Source of the DNA: Mycobacterium kiyosense
GTDB taxonomy: Bacteria > Actinomycetota > Actinomycetes > Mycobacteriales > Mycobacteriaceae
Assembly (NCBI GenBank): GCA_021654635.1
Contig: AP025179.1
Location: 62,001 to 126,000, forward strand
Direction of reading: 5' to 3'
DNA: 64,000 nt
In this document: one piece after another, positions 10,684 through 19,794 of the stretch
Numbering within the stretch: the stretch's first letter is position 1
Layout of the letters: each line of letters starts with the position of its first letter
The notes under the pieces: model-generated
Seen by the model: only the letters and a program-made list of their open reading frames with translations
Told to the model about the DNA's origin: nothing
The model's database searches: none
Program-made: the position numbers and the translations under genes

Positions 10684-10974
10684 ATGCGTCCATACGAAAT
10701 CATGGTCATCCTCGACCCCACGCTCGACGAGCGCACCGTTGCCCCGTCGCTGGAGACGTTCCTGAACGTCGTCCGCAAAGACGGTGGAACGGTGGACAAA
10801 GTCGACATCTGGGGCCGGCGGCGGCTGGCTTACGAGATCGCCAAGCACGCCGAAGGCATCTATGTGGTGATCGACTTGAAGGCCGCGCCCGCGACGGTCT
10901 CCGAACTCGACCGCCAGCTGAGCCTGAACGAGTCGGTGTTGCGCACCAAGGTGATGCGCACCGACAAGCACTAG
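10684..10974 (+). CDS. rpsF: 30S ribosomal protein S6
   Basis: 96-residue S6 protein ([20 protein letters not shown] at the start; [20 protein letters not shown] in the middle). S6 binds 16S rRNA together with S18 in the platform of the small subunit. The ATG at 10684 is set by a strong Shine-Dalgarno AGGAGGTGATG ending a few bases upstream; an in-frame ATG at 10648 lies before that site and is not used. First gene of the conserved rpsF-ssb-rpsR-rplI group. Confidence 0.97.
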   Translation: MRPYEIMVILDPTLDERTVAPSLETFLNVVRKDGGTVDKVDIWGRRRLAYEIAKHAEGIYVVIDLKAAPATVSELDRQLSLNESVLRTKVMRTDKH

Positions 10975-11043
10975 CCGGCCTGTCGGGGCTGTTGCCTACG
11001 CTCGTTCCCAAACCCACCCACCAGGCGGACCCAGGAGGCAATC

Positions 11044-11561
11044 ATGGCTGGTGACACGACCATTACCGTCGTCGGAAACCTCACCGCCGACCCCGAATTG
11101 CGGTTCACCCCATCGGGTGCGGCCGTGGCGAACTTCACGGTCGCGTCCACGCCGCGCATCTACGACCGGCAGAGCGGGGAGTGGAAGGACGGCGAGGCGC
11201 TGTTCCTGCGGTGCAACATCTGGCGGGAGGCCGCCGAGAACGTGGCCGAGAGCCTGACCCGCGGGGCGCGCGTGATCGTCACCGGACGGCTCAAGCAACG
11301 GTCTTTCGAAACCCGCGAAGGTGAGAAGCGCACCGTGGTCGAGGTCGAGGTCGACGAGATCGGCCCGTCGCTGAAGTACGCGACCGCCAAGGTCAACAAG
11401 GCCAGCCGCAGCGGCGGCGGTGGCGGCGGCTTCGGCGGGGAGGCGGCGGCGGATCCCGGCAGTCGGCACCGGCACAGTCCGGCGGATCCGGCGACGACCC
11501 GTGGGGCAGCGCCCCGGCATCGGGTTCGTTCGGCGGCGGCGACGACGAACCACCTTTCTGA
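11044..11561 (+). CDS. ssb: Single-stranded DNA-binding protein (frameshift in the linker)
   Basis: OB-fold SSB (residues 1-115: [20 protein letters not shown]; later [19 protein letters not shown]), then a Gly-rich linker and the acidic tip that recruits partner proteins. In the first frame the linker reads into unrelated sequence. In the frame shifted by one base it gives [16 protein letters not shown] and ends [10 protein letters not shown], the expected SSB tail, with stop at 11559-11561. The switch maps to the G run at 11437-11440, which is one base short of the expected sequence. The corrected protein is about 172 residues. An intact C-terminal DDEPPF is essential for SSB partner binding, so the break is probably a sequencing error. 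Confidence 0.93.
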
Positions 11562-11602
11562 CTTAGAGAACTTCAGAGCACGAGAACGGAAGAAACACAC
11601 TC

Positions 11603-11857
11603 ATGGCCAAGTCCACCAAGCGGCGCCCGGCTCCGGAGAAGCCGGTCAAGGCACGCAAATGCGTCTTCTGCGCCAAGAAGGACCAGAACATCGACTATAA
11701 GGACACCGCGCTGCTGCGGACCTACATCAGTGAGCGCGGCAAGATCCGGGCCCGCCGGGTCACCGGCAACTGCGTGCAGCACCAGCGGGACATCGCAGTC
11801 GCGGTGAAGAACGCCCGCGAGGTCGCGCTGCTGCCCTTCACCTCCTCGACGCGGTAA
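11603..11857 (+). CDS. rpsR: 30S ribosomal protein S18
   Basis: 84 residues with the S18 signature ([17 protein letters not shown], then [20 protein letters not shown]). N terminus [20 protein letters not shown] keeps Cys pairs (KCVFCAKK), the zinc-binding C+ form, which in mycobacteria corresponds to RpsR1 (Rv0055). The C- paralogue rpsR2 is induced under zinc limitation. Partner of S6 in 30S assembly. It follows ssb by 41 bases in the same operon. Confidence 0.97.
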   Translation: MAKSTKRRPAPEKPVKARKCVFCAKKDQNIDYKDTALLRTYISERGKIRARRVTGNCVQHQRDIAVAVKNAREVALLPFTSSTR

Positions 11858-11886
11858 CCACCGCGCACAACGAAAGAACGCAAACG

Positions 11887-12345
11887 ATGAAGCTGATTCT
11901 GACGGCTGACGTCGACCATCTCGGTTCCGTCGGCGACACGGTCGAAGTCAAGGACGGGTATGGCCGTAACTTCCTGTTGCCGCGTGGTCTGGCGATCGTC
12001 GCCTCCCGCGGCGCGCAGCGCCAGGCCGACGACATTCGCCGGGCACGCGAGACCAAGACGGTCCGCGACCGCGAACACGCCAACGAGATCAAGACGGCTA
12101 TCGAGGCGCTCGGTCCGGTGTCGTTGCCGGTGAAGACGGCAGCCGACAGCGGCAAGCTGTTCGGCTCGGTCACCGCCGGCGACATCGTCACCGCCATCAA
12201 GAAGGCGGGCGGCCCCAACCTGGACAAGCGGATCGTGCGGCTGCCCAAGGCGCACATCAAGTCGGTTGGCACCCACCCGGTGGTCGTGCACCTGCACCCG
12301 GAGATCGACGTCGAGGTCTCCGTCGACGTGGTGGCGCAGGCCTAA
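11887..12345 (+). CDS. rplI: 50S ribosomal protein L9
   Basis: 152 residues. The N-terminal L9 domain ([20 protein letters not shown], then [20 protein letters not shown]) is followed by the long connecting helix and the C-terminal domain ending VDVVAQA. L9 binds domain V of 23S rRNA at the base of the L1 stalk and helps maintain reading frame. It starts 29 bases after rpsR. Last gene of the ribosomal/ssb operon, followed by a GC-rich hairpin. Confidence 0.97.
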   Translation: MKLILTADVDHLGSVGDTVEVKDGYGRNFLLPRGLAIVASRGAQRQADDIRRARETKTVRDREHANEIKTAIEALGPVSLPVKTAADSGKLFGSVTAGDIVTAIKKAGGPNLDKRIVRLPKAHIKSVGTHPVVVHLHPEIDVEVSVDVVAQA

Positions 12346-12365
12346 CCCGGCCAACCTTCGCACCT

Positions 12366-12396
12366 GCCCGGCGTGACCGAATGGGACGCGCCGGGC
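12366..12396 (+). terminator. GC-rich hairpin after rplI, candidate transcription terminator
   Basis: A perfect 8-bp inverted repeat GCCCGGCG/CGCCGGGC (12366-12373 and 12389-12396) with a 15-base loop, 20 bases after the rplI stop. No U tract follows, as is usual for mycobacterial terminator-like hairpins. Confidence 0.5.
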
Positions 12397-12876
12397 TTCG
12401 TGCTGCCGTGGGTTATCTGCGGAACCTGCGGGAGCGGGCTTCGCGCTGGCGGGACCCTGGCGAACAAATCCAGCGGTGTTTGCGCGGCCGCGGCGTAACC
12501 CGCGCTTTACCCGTCGAAAATGTCGGTGAAAACCAACACGCCCGGCGCGATAACCTGGCCCGACACGCCGATGAGATTGTTGTCCACACGGTAGAACTGG
12601 CGTGATATGGCTGGTAGCAGCACTGATACCGGCATAACCCGCAATACTCCACAGGTTCTCCACAGTCCGCTCAACACTGTCGTCGTCGGCTATGCACACC
12701 CGGTCCACAGCCTCATCAACAGGCCCCCTTTGCCGGGCCGCCAGCAACGTTTACCTTCATGCAGGCGCATTGGCGATGAGCATTACCGGGGGTTGGGTGT
12801 CGGTGCTTTGACCTACGCTCTGAATGCAGTTTATCGAATGTATGTTCGGTGCTTGAGTCGGAGGAGGTGAAGGCCC
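12397..12876 (+). promoter_or_regulatory. Long dnaB upstream region with a cluster of DnaA-box-like sites
   Basis: No convincing gene lies between rplI and dnaB. The stretch holds four same-strand 9-mers ending in CCACA: TTGTCCACA at 12580-12588 (an exact mycobacterial DnaA box), TACTCCACA at 12645-12653, TTCTCCACA at 12656-12664 and CGGTCCACA at 12701-12709. The last three are weaker. A strong ribosome-binding site GGAGGAGG lies just before the dnaB ATG. M. tuberculosis has a hypothetical gene (Rv0057) in this interval; no equivalent is recognisable here. Confidence 0.45.
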
Positions 12877-14257
12877 ATGGCTGTCGTTGACGATCTGCCG
12901 CATCCGGGGATGGATTCTCCGCCGCCCAGCGAGGACTACGGTCGTCAGCCTCCGCAGGATCTCGCCGCGGAGCAGTCCGTGCTGGGCGGGATGCTGCTGA
13001 GCAAGGACGCCGTCGCCGACGTCCTGGAGCGGTTGCGGCCCGGCGACTTCTACCGTCCGGCACATCAGAACGTCTACGACGCGATCCTGGACCTGTACGG
13101 GCGGGGAGAGCCCGCCGACCCGGTGACCGTGGCCGCCGAACTCGACCGGCGCGGCCTGCTGCGCCGTATCGGCGGGGCGCCCTATCTGCACACCCTGATC
13201 TCGACGGTGCCGACGGCGGCCAACGCCGGGTACTACGCCGGCATCGTCGCCGAGAAGGCGCTGTTGCGCCGGCTGGTCGAGGCCGGAACCCGGGTGGTGC
13301 AGTACGGCTACGCCGGCGCCGACGGCGCGGACGTGGCCGAGATCGTCGACCGCGCCCAGGCCGAGATCTACGAGGTCGCCGATCGACGGACCTCCGAAGA
13401 TTTTGTGGCTCTTGAGGATCTACTGCAGCCGACGATGGACGAGATCGACGCCATCGCGTCCAACGGCGGTATTTCGCGCGGCGTGCCGACCGGCTTCACC
13501 GAACTCGACGAGGTGACCAACGGGCTGCACCCGGGGCAGATGATCATCGTCGCCGCGCGTCCGGGGGGTGGGGAAGTCCACCCTGGGACTGGACTTCATG
13601 CGGTCGTGCTCGATCAAGCACCGGATGGCCAGCGTCATCTTCTCGCTGGAGATGAGCAAGTCCGAGATCGTGATGCGGCTGCTGTCGGCGGAGGCGAAGA
13701 TCAAACTTGCCGACATGCGTTCGGGCCGGATGAGCGACGACGACTGGACCCGACTGGCGCGGCGGATGAGCGAGATCAGCGAGGCCCCGCTGTATATCGA
13801 CGATTCGCCGAATCTGACCATGATGGAGATCCGCGCCAAGGCCCGCCGGTTGCGGCAGAAGGCGAACTTGAAACTGGTGGTCGTCGACTACCTGCAGTTG
13901 ATGACCTCGGGCAAGAAACACGAGTCGCGCCAGGTCGAGGTGTCCGAGTTCTCAAGGCATCTCAAGCTTTTGGCGAAAGAACTCGAAGTTCCGGTGGTTG
14001 CGATTAGTCAGTTGAATCGCGGTCCCGAACAGAGGACGGACAAAAAACCAATGTTGTCCGATCTTCGCGAATCGGGTTCGCTGGAACAAGATGCCGATAT
14101 GGTAATTCTGCTAAATCGACCTGATGCATTTGATCGCGACGATCCACGCGGCGGGGAAGCGGATTTCATTCTCGCCAAACACCGTAACGGCCCGACCAAG
14201 ACGGTGACGGTTGCGCACCAGCTGCACCTGTCGCGGTTCTCCAACATGGCGAGGTAG
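12877..14257 (+). CDS. dnaB: Replicative DNA helicase DnaB, intein-free (one frameshift)
   Basis: Hexameric replicative helicase. The N-terminal helical domain (DLAAEQSVLGGMLLSKDAVA, residues 29-48) is followed by a RecA-type motor with Walker A ARPGVGKST (about 227-235), the DnaB signature VVVDYLQLM and the C-terminal motif RESGSLEQDADMV. A six-G run at 13563-13568 (five expected) shifts the frame exactly in the Walker A loop. Corrected length is 459 residues. DnaB is essential, so the break must be a sequencing error. M. tuberculosis and M. leprae DnaB carry an intein; none is present here. The start codon follows a strong GGAGGAGG site. Confidence 0.95.
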
Positions 14258-14571
14258 TTCTGGGCCGCGCCGGCCGGGTGCAGCTTCCGCTTTTGGTGGC
14301 TCAAGGATGCCGGACCCGCCGGAAAGTCTTTAGCTCAGCCAGTCTTTCGTTGACGGTGCCGACCGGAAGTGCACGCTGAAGGGCTGCGGTGGGTTCTTTC
14401 ACCGCGCGCAGCAAGCGATGAAGAGTCCCGTGCACTGAGGGGCACGTGACGTGAAAGGTCGGCCGGTGGCTACCTGATTTGGAGCTTCCGAGCGCCATGG
14501 CTATTCCGAAGCCACCCGGACCCCATCGGAGCAATGAGCAGGTCCAGGCGGCGTCCCTGCGGCGGGCACGA
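14258..14571. other. Gene-free stretch after dnaB
   Basis: I see no recognisable gene, RNA or repeat in these 314 bases. Synteny with the M. tuberculosis dnaB region ends here. Confidence 0.5.
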
Positions 14572-14940
14572 CTACGCCTGACCCAAACTCGGCCGGTAAT
14601 CAGCCGCCTCGGCCTCGGCAGCAAGCAATGCGCCCAGCTCACCCTCCTGCTGGGCAACAAACACACCGATCACCTGCCGGCATACCTCCGGAACGCTCAC
14701 CCCACGCATATCCGCAATACGTTTCAGCCTGACCAGCATTGACGTGGACAGGTGAAACTGCACAGTGAACTGACCGCACGAACCATCCTCAGGCGGCAAC
14801 CCCGGACCCACCACCACAGGTTCATCCACCCGGTATTCGCCTACCTCAGCACCCCGAGCTCGCTCAACAACCCCACCACTAGCGCCGCCACCAACGCCGT
14901 CAGCCGGGTCCCGGAACTCCTCATGACTGAACAAACCCAT
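14572..14940 (-). CDS. Small unknown protein with a ribbon-helix-helix-like C-terminal half
   Basis: 122 residues from the ATG at 14940 (MGLFSHEEFRDPADGVGG). The first half is Gly/Pro-rich and acidic, probably disordered. The second half, QFTVQFHLSTSMLVRLKRIA then VSVPEVCRQVIGVFVAQQ, has a beta-strand followed by two amphipathic helices, the pattern of ribbon-helix-helix DNA-binding or antitoxin proteins. I do not recognise a named family. No toxin-like partner is adjacent. The frame is open further upstream, but those residues are Arg/Pro-rich and look non-coding. Confidence 0.5.
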   Translation of the reverse strand: MGLFSHEEFRDPADGVGGGASGGVVERARGAEVGEYRVDEPVVVGPGLPPEDGSCGQFTVQFHLSTSMLVRLKRIADMRGVSVPEVCRQVIGVFVAQQEGELGALLAAEAEAADYRPSLGQA

Positions 14941-15165
14941 TCTGCCCACGCTAGACCTCAAAGAATTCCCAGGCCGCCAACTAATCGACCTCGTTCGACA
15001 AGCGGCGCTGAATTCGTAGAGAGGTTGCGGTCGGGGCTCAGTCCGGCTGGGAGGGGGGCCTTGACCCAGCCGGCGACGACGGCGAGGCGGCTGAGCCGGT
15101 GCACGGCGATGAAGCATGGGACGAACGGTCGGAGACTATACGAACGTAGACTTTGGTGGCGGCGA

Positions 15166-15310
15166 GACGGCATCGTGGAGGCTATCCGCTGCCTGCGTGT
15201 AGCTCGAAGATCGGCTATCAAGGCAAAGACTCAGTGCATCAACGAGATTCGCGGACAGCTGATTACCGTTCCCCCTGGATTTGCGTGAACAGATGAAACG
15301 AGCCGCCACC
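15166..15310 (+). pseudogene. Fragment of an IS110-type transposase
   Basis: About 48 residues match the middle of IS110-family transposases (VEAIRCLRVARRSAIKAKTQ, then INEIRGQLITVP). The C run at 15271-15275 shifts the frame into the continuation LDLREQMKR. There is no DEDD catalytic domain start or C-terminal region, and no element ends are visible. This is a remnant only. Confidence 0.6.
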
Positions 15311-15315
15311 TGGCT

Positions 15316-15460
15316 CTCAAATGTGACCGTCGTCGGCTGCTCACTCGCGAGCTGCCTGGCCCTGCGCGCCGCCGCCTTCGATCAGCGGATCGCTCGGGTC
15401 ATCTGCTATGACATCCTGCCCAGTGTGTTCGAGTCTGTCCTGCACGCTGCACCCCGAAGG
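15316..15460 (+). pseudogene. Fragment of an alpha/beta hydrolase
   Basis: In the frame following the transposase remnant, [20 protein letters not shown] then [16 protein letters not shown] resembles the nucleophile-elbow region of alpha/beta hydrolases of the GxSxGG type, here degraded to GCSLAS. Nothing before or after continues the domain in frame. Confidence 0.45.
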
Positions 15461-15629
15461 CGCCGATCCCGGAGTCATCCACAGCAAACAACGCGTTGTG
15501 GACATCGTGCGCAGCTGGCCCGACCAAACCGAAATCGCCGTTCCGGGAACGCATTTCCTCCAGGAGGACAGCGCAGACGAGATCGGCACGGCCATCGCTT
15601 CTTTCGTGCGGAAGATCCGGCCGGGTTGA
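15453..15629 (+). pseudogene. C-terminal fragment of a haloalkane dehalogenase
   Basis: The last 58 residues match the C terminus of haloalkane dehalogenases ([20 protein letters not shown], then [20 protein letters not shown]), including the catalytic-base His in GTHFLQEDS. The N-terminal two thirds with the nucleophile Asp and the lid are absent. It joins directly to an unrelated hydrolase fragment, so this is a scar of deletion rather than a gene. Confidence 0.65.
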
Positions 15630-15666
15630 CGGCCGGCAGCCCGGCAGCGCCGCAAGTATCGCCGCG

Positions 15667-16395
15667 CTACTTCGCCAGGAGGGGTGTCTTTGCCTCAGGT
15701 TCGACCGCCTCTTGTCGGGAGATGGCTTTGAACAACAGCACCGCCATCGCGACGATCCACACGAAGAACGTGACTACCGGAGACCAGAACGCCAGCAGAC
15801 CATTCCACGAGAACGGGCCGGAGCGGAACAGGAAGGCCAGGGCTCCGGGCTCGAACATGAGCGCCGTCCAGGCGGTGTAGTAGCCGAACCAGCGCGGGAA
15901 TGGTGAGTAGAGCACCCGGTTGGGGATCAGACAGACCACTGCGATCGCCACCCACATGTAGATGTAGTACTGGTCGGTCGTGACGAAGGTCAGCATGGCC
16001 AGTTCGTGCATGAGTGCGGTGATATCGGGCGCTCGGTCGGGGGTGAAGGCCGCGACTCCCCAAAAGATCGGCGGGAGCACCAGCGGAATCGACATCAAAC
16101 ATCCGCCCGCGATTGCCAGGGTGGACCAGATCGGTCGGCCGGCCTCGTGGCGGGCAATCTGGATGCCCACGACGATGGAGATCGGCACCATGAAGCCGCT
16201 GGTCCAGCTGGCGACCGTGGCGCCTACCTTGATCGTCGTGCTGTGTTCGCGATAAAACTGGGCGATCTGCTCCGGCGGCCATTTCGCCGAGGGCGGCGGC
16301 ATCATGTGGAACAGGCGCCACCATGCCAGCCCGTAGATCAGGGTGAAGGTCAGTCCCCACCACAGCAAAATCCGTTGTGCGCGTTCGGATACCAC
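15667..16395 (-). CDS. Unknown polytopic membrane protein, family member 1 of 4 in this window
   Basis: 242 residues with about six or seven hydrophobic segments and an early PPPS motif followed by EQIAQFYREHSTTIKVGA. Near the C terminus is RSGPFSWNGLLAFWSPV. These two signatures recur in the proteins at 16734, 19441 and 38985, which are clearly paralogues. I do not recognise a characterised family. Possibly a small transporter or a lipid- or quinone-interacting membrane protein. It is divergent from member 2 across a 338-base gap. The ATG at 16395 is taken as start. A TTG/GTG start further upstream is possible. Confidence 0.75.
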   Translation of the reverse strand: MVSERAQRILLWWGLTFTLIYGLAWWRLFHMMPPPSAKWPPEQIAQFYREHSTTIKVGATVASWTSGFMVPISIVVGIQIARHEAGRPIWSTLAIAGGCLMSIPLVLPPIFWGVAAFTPDRAPDITALMHELAMLTFVTTDQYYIYMWVAIAVVCLIPNRVLYSPFPRWFGYYTAWTALMFEPGALAFLFRSGPFSWNGLLAFWSPVVTFFVWIVAMAVLLFKAISRQEAVEPEAKTPLLAK

Positions 16396-16733
16396 CGCGT
16401 CGGCTCCCGTTCAGCTCGCCGGCATCGTTGAAGAACCTGAAGTAACCTGATGCGTCTCGCAACCATCGGGCCACACCAGAGCGCACCTCGGCCTCATCCG
16501 CCCGACGATCCCCTGACCGCAACTACCCATCCAAGGAGTCCTTCCACCGGTGCATCTGGTGAAGGACACACTACAAGAATCTGGGACGCTGTGTCACTAT
16601 AGCGAGTGTGTCTATTGCATCGGCACATCATTCGAGTGGACGTCTCTGCAGCGGGCTGCATGGCCGTTGGACGGCCACCAAGGGGGCTGTATAGCGAGCG
16701 GCGCGAAGTGGTCATTGACCGGGAAGGGCTCAG
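16396..16733. promoter_or_regulatory. Divergent intergenic region between two paralogous membrane-protein genes
   Basis: 338 bases with no credible gene. It must hold the promoters of both divergent membrane-protein genes. The short repeats TATAGCGAG at about 16599 and 16690 are the only structure I see, and their meaning is unclear. Confidence 0.4.
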
Positions 16734-17561
16734 ATGAATTACGTCAACAACAAGGTGTGTGCGGTGGCCGGGCCGCTGTGTGCGATCGGCTGGATCGTGG
16801 GCCTGCTGGTGTTCGCCAAGTTCCTTCCGCCACCGAGCGGCAACACGGGCCCCGTGGAGATTGCGCAGTTCTACGCCCACAACGTCACGGGCATCCGCAC
16901 CGGCATGATTCTGGTGCTGTTCTCGGGTATTTGCTACCAGCCGTGGGTGTGCGCGATCTCGGTTCAGATGAAGCGGATGGAGGGTGCCACGGCGCCGATG
17001 ACCCTCGTCCAGTTCGGTCTCGGTACCCTCTTCGTGCTGCTGTTTCAGCTGGCAGCCATCTTCTGGCAGGTCGCTGCCTACCGCCCGTTGGAGAACCCCG
17101 AAATCACCCAGCGCTTCAACGATCTGGGCTGGATGATGTTCCTCATCTCCGTTCCGGTGGTGACAATCCAGGGCGTCGCGATCAGCCTGGCGATCTTCGG
17201 CGACAAACGCGAGGAACCGATTCTCCCGCGCTGGTTCGCCTGGATGAACCTGTGGGCTCAGTTGGTCTTCCTGCCGGGAACGGTCATCCCGTACTTCAAA
17301 GACGGCCCGCTCGCCTGGAACGGTGTCATCTCCTTCTGGGTACCGGCCGTCATCTACACAATCTGGATGCTCACGCTAACCAAGTTGCTGCTGAACGCGG
17401 TCAACAGGCAACGAGCCGAGGAACTCGCCGATCAGCAATGCGCCACCGCCGTCACCGATCACGCAGCCCAGATCGATCAACTGCGGCAAGAGATCTCCGC
17501 GCTGCGCGCCGAGCACGACCTTCTCGCCGGACGAGCGCAACTCAGCCGCACGTCCGTCTAG
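16734..17561 (+). CDS. Unknown polytopic membrane protein, family member 2 of 4
   Basis: 275 residues: LPPPSGNTGPVEIAQFYAHN near residue 30, about seven hydrophobic segments, and the family signature KDGPLAWNGVISFWVPA. Unlike its paralogues it has a C-terminal cytoplasmic tail of about 45 residues with heptad character (QIDQLRQEISALRAEHDLL), likely a coiled coil. It is followed by the COX3/COX4-like pair on the same strand with a 58-base gap, so the three are probably one transcript. Function unknown. Confidence 0.8.
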   Translation: MNYVNNKVCAVAGPLCAIGWIVGLLVFAKFLPPPSGNTGPVEIAQFYAHNVTGIRTGMILVLFSGICYQPWVCAISVQMKRMEGATAPMTLVQFGLGTLFVLLFQLAAIFWQVAAYRPLENPEITQRFNDLGWMMFLISVPVVTIQGVAISLAIFGDKREEPILPRWFAWMNLWAQLVFLPGTVIPYFKDGPLAWNGVISFWVPAVIYTIWMLTLTKLLLNAVNRQRAEELADQQCATAVTDHAAQIDQLRQEISALRAEHDLLAGRAQLSRTSV

Positions 17562-17619
17562 GCCCGTCGTTCCATCGACGGAGCCTGCCGTCAGTAGACC
17601 TACGCAGAAGGAAACATCC

Positions 17620-18236
17620 ATGGTGAGCAACACCGAGGCTCGCACGGCCGACGCCGTACCGCCAGCACCGAACAAGAGTTGGCGGACCCCTGCAGAAGGC
17701 GGCGTCTGGATCTTCATATTCGGCGACATGTCGGTATTCGCAGTATTTTTCGTGCTTTACCTGCTGGTGCGCTTCGACAACCCGGCGCAGGCCGCTCTTG
17801 ATCAGGCCGCGCTGAACAAAAACTTTGGCGCGATCAACACCGTGTTACTACTGGTCAGTTCGCTGTTCGTCGTCCTCGCCGCGCGCGCGCGGTGCGATCC
17901 GGAACCCAAAGTCGTCACGCCCCGAAATTCATTGTCGGAGCGTCTATTTGCGGCGCCGGATTTCTGGTCATCAAAATTGTGGAATACACGGAGAAGGTGC
18001 AACATGGCATCACGCCGTACACCAGCAACTTCTTCATGTACTACTACGTGCTGACCGGTCTACATGCCTTTCATCTCCTGATCGGCCTGGCCGTCTTGAC
18101 CGGTTTGTTCAAACTCACACGCCAGCCCGACATGGGTGCGAAAAACTATTCGTTGTTCGAGAGCGGCGCTTGCTTCTGGCACATGGTCGATCTTCTCTGG
18201 ATTGTCCTATTTCCGTTGATCTTCTTGGTGAGGTGA
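17620..18236 (+). CDS. Cytochrome c oxidase subunit III-family protein (NorE-like), frameshifted
   Basis: About 204 residues after correction. It begins in one frame (TPAEGGVWIFIFGDMSVFAV, VFFVLYLLVRF) and continues in another (TSNFFMYYYVLTGLHAFHLL, FWHMVDLLWIVLFPLIF), giving the five-helix COX3 pattern with conserved helix HAFH and the terminal HxxDxxW motif. The break lies in the GC dinucleotide repeat around 17879-17891 (+2). Subunits I and II are not in the window, so this resembles the stand-alone COX3 proteins called NorE, which accompany nitric-oxide-reductase or other oxidase systems. The next gene starts five bases later. Confidence 0.75.
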
Positions 18237-18240
18237 CCCG

Positions 18241-18550
18241 ATGACCTACATCCCCCACGACGTCGAGGCCCGGACGCCGGCAGACCTGCTGAAATCGTCG
18301 GCGACAGTCGTTTGGTGCTTTTTTGATTTTCGCAACCCTGGTCTCGTGGGCCATGGGAACCCAGCACGGGTTCATCGACAGTAACAAGATCAACAGCGTC
18401 GTTATCTTGATGATCGCGTTCGTCAAAGTCCGTTTTATCGGCCTGTACTTCATGGAGCTCAATAATGCGCCGCCGAGACTTCGAATCATTCTGGAAGCGT
18501 GGTGTGCAATTGTCTGTGCCGCCACGATCGGCTGCTACCTCGCGGCCTGA
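18241..18550 (+). CDS. Cytochrome c oxidase subunit IV-like small membrane protein (NorF-like), frameshifted
   Basis: About 102 residues after correction: TYIPHDVEARTPADLLKSSA at the N terminus, then three hydrophobic helices (IFATLVSWAMG; NSVVILMIAFVKVRFIGLYF; AWCAIVCAATIGCYL), the layout of prokaryotic COX4 proteins. The T run at 18319-18324 has one base too many. It follows the COX3-like gene by four bases. The pairing of COX3 and COX4-like proteins without catalytic subunits is typical of the NorE/NorF arrangement. The host oxidase is not visible in this window. Confidence 0.7.
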
Positions 18551-18721
18551 CTCAGCTAGTTCTGCGCCAGAAAGTCCGACCACCCAGCGCATTGCGCCCC
18601 TCCGAAAATCTGTTGAGGGTGCCTCCACCGAAGTGTTCAGCAAAAGCACTGCGGCACAAGCACCAGCGGATAAGTTGATACGGCGTGCCATTACCGGCGT
18701 TGGGTCTAGTCTGGCAAGACG

Positions 18722-19345
18722 ATGACCGACTTGCGAGCCCGCAAAAAGGCAGCCCTGAGCGCCACGATCGTGCGGCGGGCTGTTGAGCTTATCGTCGACC
18801 GGGGTTACGACGCCGTAGGCGCCGAAGAGATCGCGGCGGCGTCGATGTGCTCCCGAAGCACGCTCAACCGGTACTTCGGCACCAAAGAAGACATCCTGTT
18901 CGGCGCGGCTCCAGAGGTGATCGCCGGTCTACGTGAGGCCCTCGACGCCGCTCCTGCGATCGGCGACCGATGGCAGGTGGCCCGCGCCGCGGTCATCTTC
19001 CAACTGGAGCGGTTCTTCGAAACCTTCGAGCCGGACCTGCGCGTGACCTGTATGCGCCTCTGGTTCACCGAACCCGCGCTGCGGCGCCGCTACCTGGAGA
19101 TCGCCCACGAATTCGAAGATGCCCTCAAGCGGTACTTCGCCCAGGGGCTACCTGACGATCCGATAGCCCACCTGCGCGTCCAGGTCCAGGCATCGTGCAT
19201 GGTATCCGCGCTGCGAGCGGTGCTGCATGCCACGATCGAGTCGGGTGAGTCCATCGGGACGCTTGCGGATATCGCATTCAGCATGGTCGAAACCGGCCCA
19301 ACCGGTTTCGAGGACATTGTGCCGCCCGCCGCAGCACGCGGGTAG
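18722..19345 (+). CDS. TetR-family transcriptional regulator
   Basis: 207 residues. The N-terminal HTH (AVELIVDRGYDAVGAEEIAA, then CSRSTLNRYFGTKEDILFG) occupies residues 14-60. The C-terminal ligand-binding domain is of the MftR/TetR_C type with the acyl-CoA-like helix pattern. It stands alone between the COX4-like gene and membrane family member 3, and is likely to regulate one or both. The ligand is not predictable. Confidence 0.88.
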   Translation: MTDLRARKKAALSATIVRRAVELIVDRGYDAVGAEEIAAASMCSRSTLNRYFGTKEDILFGAAPEVIAGLREALDAAPAIGDRWQVARAAVIFQLERFFETFEPDLRVTCMRLWFTEPALRRRYLEIAHEFEDALKRYFAQGLPDDPIAHLRVQVQASCMVSALRAVLHATIESGESIGTLADIAFSMVETGPTGFEDIVPPAAARG

Positions 19346-19643
19346 GCACCGCCGGACGGGCTGCTGCGGGGATCGACAGGGGTATCGCGGTCACGAACGC
19401 TTTCGACGTCAAACGCAAACCTCCAAGGAAGGCAGGTCTCATGGACAGAACAACCGAGCGTTGGTGTGTCTACTCCGGTCCGCTGTTGATGATCATTTTC
19501 GGCATCGGGTTCTGGGCAGTGGGCGGGCTGGTACCGCCCCCGTCGCCGAACCAGACCGCACAACAACTCGCTGCCTTCTATGCCGACAACGCATTTCGGA
19601 TCAGGCTCGGCCTGATCATCTCGATGCTGGCGGCCGGACTGAC

Positions 19644-19649
19644 GTTCCC
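19644..19649 (+). repeat. Target-site duplication, left copy
   Basis: GTTCCC immediately before the left end of the IS21-type element. The identical hexamer follows the right end at 22365-22370. Confidence 0.88.
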
Positions 19650-19794
19650 TGGCTATGACAGTTTGATTCAGGACCGGTGTGACGGCCTGATTCAGGACCA
19701 CCTTCTTTCAGACCGGTGTGTTGTGACGGTTTGATTCAGGACCACCCTCGACGGTTGGCGTGTCGATTATTGGCTCGCTGTCGGAGGGTTCCGG

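Noticed and set aside
12607..12870. Plus-strand 87-codon open frame in the dnaB leader
   Set aside because: No recognisable features, overlaps the CCACA-type repeats and regulatory leader, no ribosome-binding site.
13549..13585. dnaB broken into two genes or a pseudogene
   Set aside because: One extra G in a run splits the Walker A loop; DnaB is essential, so a sequencing error is more likely.
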